Source of the DNA: JBNKDD01 sp050288085
Lineage (GTDB): Bacteria > Chloroflexota > Anaerolineae > Aggregatilineales > UBA3940
Length of the DNA: 20,628 bases
Reading direction: 5' to 3'
Assembly (NCBI GenBank): GCA_050288085.1
Contig: JBNKDD010000079.1
Location: forward strand, 1-20,628
The stretch's first letter is position 1. Each line of letters starts with the position of its first letter. Below, piece by piece: positions 16,482 to 20,628 of the stretch. A program made the position numbers and the translations under genes. The notes beneath the pieces were generated by a model. It was not told the origin of the DNA. It ran no database searches and saw nothing but the letters and a program-made list of their open reading frames with translations.

Positions 16482-16533
16482 CTGCGAATCCCCGGAAAAG
16501 ATATGGGTTCGCCTCAATAGGAGCACAAATAAA

Positions 16534-17553
16534 ATGGATTTGTCGACCACCTATATGGGGTTAAAGTTGAAGAATCCCATCGTGCCATCAGCGTCGCCGC
16601 TTTCTGAAAGCGTGGATACCATCAAGCAGATGGAAGACGCCGGAGCGGCAGCGGTTGTAATGTACTCCCTATTTGAAGAACAAATCATGGCGGAAAGCCT
16701 TGAACTTGACCATTATCTGAACTACGGCACAGAGTCGTTCGGTGAAGCGCTAACCTACTTCCCTGAGATGGAAGATTACAAGACCGGCCCTGACAGCTAC
16801 CTGGAACTGATCACCCAGGCAAAAGCGGCAGTCGGCATTCCGGTCATTGGCAGTCTAAACGGGGTTTCTACCGGTGGTTGGATCGATTACGCCAAGAAAA
16901 TCCAGGATGCCGGAGCCGATGCGCTTGAGCTGAATATTTACTACATCCCCACGTCAGTTGATCTGCCCGGCAGCGAAGTTGAGCAGATGTATCTGAATAT
17001 CGTCAAGGATGTGAAGGGCAGCGTATCCATCCCCGTCGCAGTGAAACTCAGCCCCTATTTCAGTTCAACAGCAAACATGGCGAAACAACTGGCCGGAGCC
17101 GGGGCCGATGCACTGGTGCTGTTCAATCGTTTCTTCCAGCCTGATATCGACCTGGAAGCCCTGGAAGTCGCCCCCAAACTGACGTTGAGCAGCGCTTATG
17201 AGCTGCGCTTGCCCCTGCGCTGGGTGGCAATCCTCTATGGGAATGTAAAAACCGACTTTGCCATTACCAGCGGCATCCACACCCACGAAGACGTGCTGAA
17301 GGGGTTGATGGCCGGTGCAAACATCACAATGATGGCTTCTGCACTGCTGAAGAATGGAATCGGCCACATCACCACCACCCTCAACGGCGTGAAAACCTGG
17401 ATGGAAGAACACGAATACGAATCGGTATCCCAGATGCAGGGCAGCATGAGCCAGAAGGCCGTTGCTGAACCGGCAGCCTTTGAACGCGCCAACTACATGA
17501 AGGCGCTCAATTCCTGGCGGCCTGATCCCTCAGGGCTGGGCTTCCAGAAATAA
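16534..17553 (+). CDS. Dihydroorotate-dehydrogenase-like flavoprotein beside nifJ
   Basis: FMN-type TIM barrel related to dihydroorotate dehydrogenase and PreA, of unproven function. I place the start at the ATG at 16534 (339 residues). AGGAG at 16519-16523 lies 10 bases upstream, and the family-typical N-terminus MDLSTTYMGLKLKNPIVPSA begins there; the open frame further upstream runs through the nifJ terminator. Seen are GIPVIGSLNGVSTGGW (FMN/phosphate region), LELNIYYIPT in place of the canonical ELNISCPN, IPVAVKLSPYFSS with the FMN lysine, GADALVLFNRFFQPD, and the phosphate-binding AITSGIHTHEDVLKGLMAGA. The protein has no cysteine at all, so the class 1A catalytic base is missing. The gene is probably not the pyrimidine enzyme. 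Neighbourhood with PFOR is recurrent in many bacteria (from memory). Confidence 0.85.
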   Translation: MDLSTTYMGLKLKNPIVPSASPLSESVDTIKQMEDAGAAAVVMYSLFEEQIMAESLELDHYLNYGTESFGEALTYFPEMEDYKTGPDSYLELITQAKAAVGIPVIGSLNGVSTGGWIDYAKKIQDAGADALELNIYYIPTSVDLPGSEVEQMYLNIVKDVKGSVSIPVAVKLSPYFSSTANMAKQLAGAGADALVLFNRFFQPDIDLEALEVAPKLTLSSAYELRLPLRWVAILYGNVKTDFAITSGIHTHEDVLKGLMAGANITMMASALLKNGIGHITTTLNGVKTWMEEHEYESVSQMQGSMSQKAVAEPAAFERANYMKALNSWRPDPSGLGFQK

Positions 17554-17567
17554 TTGACATCTAGACT

Positions 17568-17635
17568 TACCCCCTCTCCTTGCAAGGGGGGCAAATCGCG
17601 GCGAACGCGCAAGCGCGTGAGTGCGATGGGGGGTA
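17568..17635. repeat. Nested palindromic intergenic element (MITE/REP-like)
   Basis: The element is bounded by TACCCCC (17568-17574) and its complement GGGGGTA (17629-17635). Inside are a palindrome CCTTGCAAGG (17578-17587), an inverted pair ATCGC (17595-17599)/GCGAT (17623-17627), and in its centre a perfect hairpin ACGCGC-AA-GCGCGT (17605-17618). The whole 68-base unit would fold into a branched structure. It lies just after the DHOD-like gene and before the terminator, in the only free space. The terminal inverted repeats suggest a small non-autonomous element or REP-type repeat; no target duplication could be confirmed. Confidence 0.55.
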
Positions 17636-17651
17636 TCCATCAACAGAATCA

Positions 17652-17681
17652 AAAAAGGCCAGATCGAAATCTGGCCTTTTT
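17652..17681. terminator. Bidirectional terminator between the convergent DHOD-like and fdh genes
   Basis: Stem AAAAAGGCCAGAT (17652-17664) with ATCTGGCCTTTTT (17669-17681), loop CGAA. The A-run on one side and T-run on the other serve both the plus-strand DHOD-like gene and the minus-strand formate dehydrogenase gene, which ends 24 bases away. Confidence 0.95.
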
Positions 17682-17704
17682 ATATTGACTATTAGCCGGT
17701 ATTT

Positions 17705-20539
17705 CTACGGTTTTTCCAACCGCACCGCACACACCTTATATTCCGGTATCTTGGCGATCGGGTCCAGGGCAAAGTCCTGGGTCAGCATATTTGCCGGAGC
17801 TTCCCGCCAGTGGAAAGCCAGGAAGATTGTACCGGGCGGAACCTTCTGCCCGATCCGGGCATTGGCTGTCACCACACCCCGGCGGCTCCTGATCGCAACC
17901 GAAGCTCCCTCACTGATCCCCAATGCGTCAGCATCTTCAAAATTGATATCAACGAACCGGCCCGGTTCGCGCCAATCAAGCGGTTCACTGCGCCGGGTCA
18001 TCGTTCCAGAGTGATAATGGTACAGTACCCGCCCGGTGCTCAGAATGAGCGGATACTCCTCATCGGGCTGTTCAGCCGGATCGTTGGCTTTGACCGGGTT
18101 GAACTTACCCAACCCGCGTGAGAACTTCCCATTATGGAGATACTGTGTACCCGGATGTTCGGTGGTCGGGCAGGGCCATTGAAGCCCTTCACCTACCAGG
18201 CGATCATAGCTGATGCCGCCATAGATCGGCGTCACCTTGGTCGTTTCATCCATGATGGCCGATGTGGACGGGAATATCCACTGAGCCGGATTGTGCTCAA
18301 TGCCCATCTTATTGTTGAAGCAAACGGCCAGATCGCCGATGATCTGCCAGTCAGGTTTGGAGTCGCCGACCGGATCGACCACCGGGTAGATCATCTGAAT
18401 CCGCCGTTCGGTGTTGGTAATGGTGCCATCTTTCTCCAGCGACGACGACGCAGGCAGGATAACGTGTGCCAACTGGGCAGTTTCACTGGGGAAGATATCC
18501 TGTACCAGCAGGAAATCGACACTCCGCAGAGCGTGTTCGACATGGCTGGTGTTGGGATCTGACATCATTGGATTCTCGCCCATGACGTACACCGCGTGGG
18601 TTTTCCCTTCTGTGACGCCATGCATCGCTTCTACGATGGTCAGGCCCACTTCACCGGGCAGTTCGTCCACATCCCAGACTTCAGCAATCGCGGCTCGCTT
18701 CTCGTCATCGGTGACACTCTGATAGCCAGGATAGACGTTGACCAGGCAGCCGGTGTCACACGCGCCTTGAACGTTCGATTGTCCGCGTAGGGGATTAACC
18801 CCGGTGGACGGCTTCCCGACGTGACCACCCAGCATTGAAAGGTTCGCCAGGGTCATAACCATGTCGGTGCCGTTGCTGCGCTGGGTGATCCCCATTGCAT
18901 ACAGGATCGAGCTGTGCCCCCGACCATCATCGTAGATCGATGTACCGCTGGCCCGCTCACCAAGTGCATAGATGCGGGCCGCTTCCTCGATCAGTTCGGC
19001 GGGCACACCGGACTTCAATGAGGCATGTTCCGGCGTATATTCCTCAACGATAGCCGCGAATTCCTCAAAGCCTTCGGTTCGTTCAGCGATGAACGCCTCG
19101 TCGGCCCAGCCTTCGCGGATGATGGTATGCATAATCGCCAGGAAGACATAAATGTCGGTTCCCGGCTTGATCTGCAAGAACAGGGTAGCATGGTCAACTA
19201 ACGGGATGCGCCTCGGATCAACGATGATCAGATTAGCCCCCTTCTTGACCGCCCGTATAACTTCATAACTGATAACCGGGTGTGATTCTGCTGTGTTCGA
19301 CCCGGTAATAAAGATGCAATCTGCATCACGAATCTCATGGATTGAGTTGGTCATTGCGCCGCTACCGAAGGCCTTCACGAGGCCTGCAACTGTTGAGCTA
19401 TGTCAAAGACGGGCGCAGTGGTCGACGTTATTTGTTCCTATCGCTGCCCGCATAAATTTTTGGAAGAGGTAGTTTTCCTCGTTCGTGCAGCGGGCAGAAG
19501 ACAATCCCATCACCGAATCGGAGCCATGTTCCTGGACAATCCCGGCCAGTTTGGTTGAGGCAATGTCCAGGGCTGTATCCCAATCAACTGGAATATGGCT
19601 GGCGGTCATATCGGGTTTGTCAATATCCAATGGTGAAATGTCAGGCATCGACCAATCTTCATCGGTCAATCCCAACTCATACGCCAGGTCACGCCGGATC
19701 AAGGGGGTCGTCAGTCGCTCAGGGTTATTGACGAAATCCCACCCATAACGCCCTTTGGTGCACAGAAACTCACCGTTGACCGGTGCATCTGGCAGCGCCT
19801 GGGCATAGACGATCTCGCCATTTTTATGAGCATATTCGATCTGGCAGCCGACGCCGCAGTAGCCGCAGATAGTCTTGGTGCGCTCCAAATCCCATTCGCG
19901 CCCCTTGCCCTTCCGCGAAAACGGCATCAGGGCAGCCGTTGGGCAGACCTGCACGCAGCTCCCACAGAAGACGCAGGTCGAATCGATCATCGGGCCATCA
20001 AATGGCGTCCCGATATGCCCCTCAAATCCGCGCCCTACAAAGTAGATCGCATCCGCGCCGACAACCTCGTTGCAAACTCTTACGCAGCGTCCGCACAAAA
20101 TGCAATACTGGTGGTCACGGATAAAGAAGGGATTGTCGTCCTGGTAGAGCTTACGTGAGATCTCTGGGTCGTAGCTGGTCTCCTTGATCCCGTATTCGTA
20201 AGCGTATTTCTGAAGCTGGCAGCTGCCAGCTTTTTCGCAGGTAACACAGTTGAGTGGGTGATCGGACACAAACAGGTCGATAATCGCCCGGCGCATCTCT
20301 GTAAGCTGCTCGCTCTGCGTCATGACAACCATATCATCCGCGCAGGCCAGGCCGCAGCCCGGCACCGGGTTGGGCCGACCTTCAACCTCAACCAGGCATA
20401 ACCGGCAGCCACCCGACACACTCAACTCAGGGTGATAACATAGACGGGGGATGTCAATGCCATTGGCGAGTGCGGCTTCCATTACATTGGTACCCGGTTC
20501 CGCCTCGATAGATCTTCCATCAATGGTAAATTTGATCAT
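17705..20539 (-). CDS. fdhA: Selenocysteine formate dehydrogenase catalytic subunit (UGA read-through)
   Basis: Oxidises formate, or reduces CO2, at a Mo/W-bis-MGD site. Two ORFs (to 19403 and from 19402) are in one frame and separated only by UGA at 19403-19405. Its context is VDHCARL-UGA-HSSTVAGL, exactly the Sec/Cys active site of this family, so I read 944 residues with Sec379. Start: ATG at 20539 (SD GGAG at 20547-20550, spacing about 7), giving MIKFTIDGRSIEAEPG; an ATG at 20551 lacks an SD. Domains: 2Fe-2S (C34, C45, C48, C62), NuoG-like His94/C98/C101/C107 cluster, two 4Fe-4S (C146-C156 and C189-C199), MGD-linked 4Fe-4S (C225, C228, C232, C260), catalytic MGD domains and the C-terminal MGD-binding barrel. 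The NuoG-type head implies electron flow to a NuoF-like partner, whose end lies upstream. Confidence 0.9.
19369..19385 (-). promoter_or_regulatory. Candidate bacterial SECIS hairpin for fdhA
   Basis: Downstream of the UGA on the minus strand, AGGCCT (19385-19380) pairs with AGGCCT (19374-19369) around a 5-base loop CGUGA. 22 bases lie between UGA and the loop (19402-19381 count to the stem end), inside the range reported for bacterial SECIS elements. The loop has a G in its first two positions, as the general bSECIS pattern asks. The element lies inside the coding sequence, as expected in bacteria. Confidence 0.6.
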
Positions 20540-20566
20540 ATAGTTCTCCATGTCAAGCTACTTAGC

Positions 20567-20628
20567 CTAGTCTGCCGCAGCTTCCTGCTCGATAGGCTCA
20601 TCAGGGAGTAGAGCCTCGTATTCATGTC
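20567..20628 (-). CDS. C-terminal end of an upstream gene, probably the NuoF-like formate dehydrogenase subunit
   Basis: The last 20 codons of a minus-strand gene cut by the window edge. The visible end reads HEYEALLPDEP, then IEQEAAAD and a TAG at 20567-20569, 27 bases before the fdhA start. The HEYEA segment followed by a short acidic tail resembles the C-terminus of NuoF-like NADH-binding subunits (FRHEYEAH-type ends), and such a subunit is the expected partner of a NuoG-headed formate dehydrogenase. The subunit identity is an inference from context and a few residues. The spacing indicates cotranscription with fdhA. Confidence 0.5.
   Translation of the reverse strand, partial: HEYEALLPDEPIEQEAAAD

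Noticed and set aside
16465..16533. Upstream start of the DHOD-like gene in the terminator loop
   Set aside because: It would put the coding start inside the nifJ terminator hairpin and add 23 unconserved residues. The SD at 16519-16523 points to 16534.
17705..19378. A stand-alone 557-residue formate dehydrogenase fragment starting at GTG 19378
   Set aside because: It lacks the Fe-S head, has no SD and is in frame with the ORF before it across one UGA at the catalytic Sec position. Two genes, a nonsense mutation or a frameshift explain this less well than selenocysteine.
1..20628. CRISPR array, tRNA or rRNA gene, prophage or insertion sequence
   Set aside because: No regularly spaced direct repeats, no tRNA cloverleaf and no transposase, integrase or phage gene could be recognised in either strand.

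Overview
The window looks like a bacterial chromosome segment of about 55% GC with tight operons, SD-type ribosome binding sites and strong hairpin terminators between units. Gene content suggests a member of the Chloroflexota with an at least partly anaerobic lifestyle. The hints are a DUF4173-type membrane protein, a YkcB-like glycosyltransferase with Gly-rich loops, a pyruvate:ferredoxin oxidoreductase next to a dihydroorotate-dehydrogenase-like protein, and palindromic C/G-rich intergenic repeats. The phylum call is an inference from gene style, not from a marker gene.

Layout. (1) 71-4527, plus strand: tyrS-aroC-aroK-aroB-aroQ, a compact operon with gaps of +6, -8, -19 and -4 bases. It joins tyrosyl-tRNA synthetase to four of the seven shikimate pathway enzymes. 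(2) 4528-4778: an intergenic stretch with a C/G-rich palindromic repeat, then a D-Ala-D-Ala-ligase-like ATP-grasp gene. (3) 5930-7516, minus strand: a polytopic DUF4173-like membrane protein with its own recognisable promoter. (4) 7730-8853, plus strand: an ECF sigma factor followed 8 bases later by an O6-alkylguanine-DNA alkyltransferase with an N-terminal extension. (5) 9028-12584, plus strand: GtrA-like flippase, GT2 glycosyltransferase and GT39-like glycosyltransferase, a cell-envelope polyprenyl-phosphate-sugar pathway. (6) 12866-17553, plus strand: nifJ and a dihydroorotate-dehydrogenase-like flavoprotein. (7) 17705-20628, minus strand: a formate dehydrogenase catalytic subunit and the last codons of its upstream neighbour, probably the NuoF-like partner.

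The main discovery is in region 7. What looks like two adjacent ORFs is one gene. They share a reading frame and are separated only by a UGA codon. That codon sits exactly at the catalytic Sec/Cys position of formate dehydrogenases, in the context HCARL-UGA-HSSTVAGL, and a bSECIS-like hairpin follows it. The product is therefore most likely a 944-residue selenoprotein, and an automated caller would split it.

How the genes may work together: PFOR makes or consumes acetyl-CoA, CO2 and reduced ferredoxin. The selenocysteine formate dehydrogenase, with NuoG-like Fe-S domains and a probable NuoF-like partner, exchanges CO2/formate with NAD(H) and possibly ferredoxin. The two units converge on a shared bidirectional terminator, so they are separately transcribed parts of the same C1/C2 redox economy. 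The shikimate operon, envelope glycosylation operon and ECF/alkyltransferase pair are unrelated modules.
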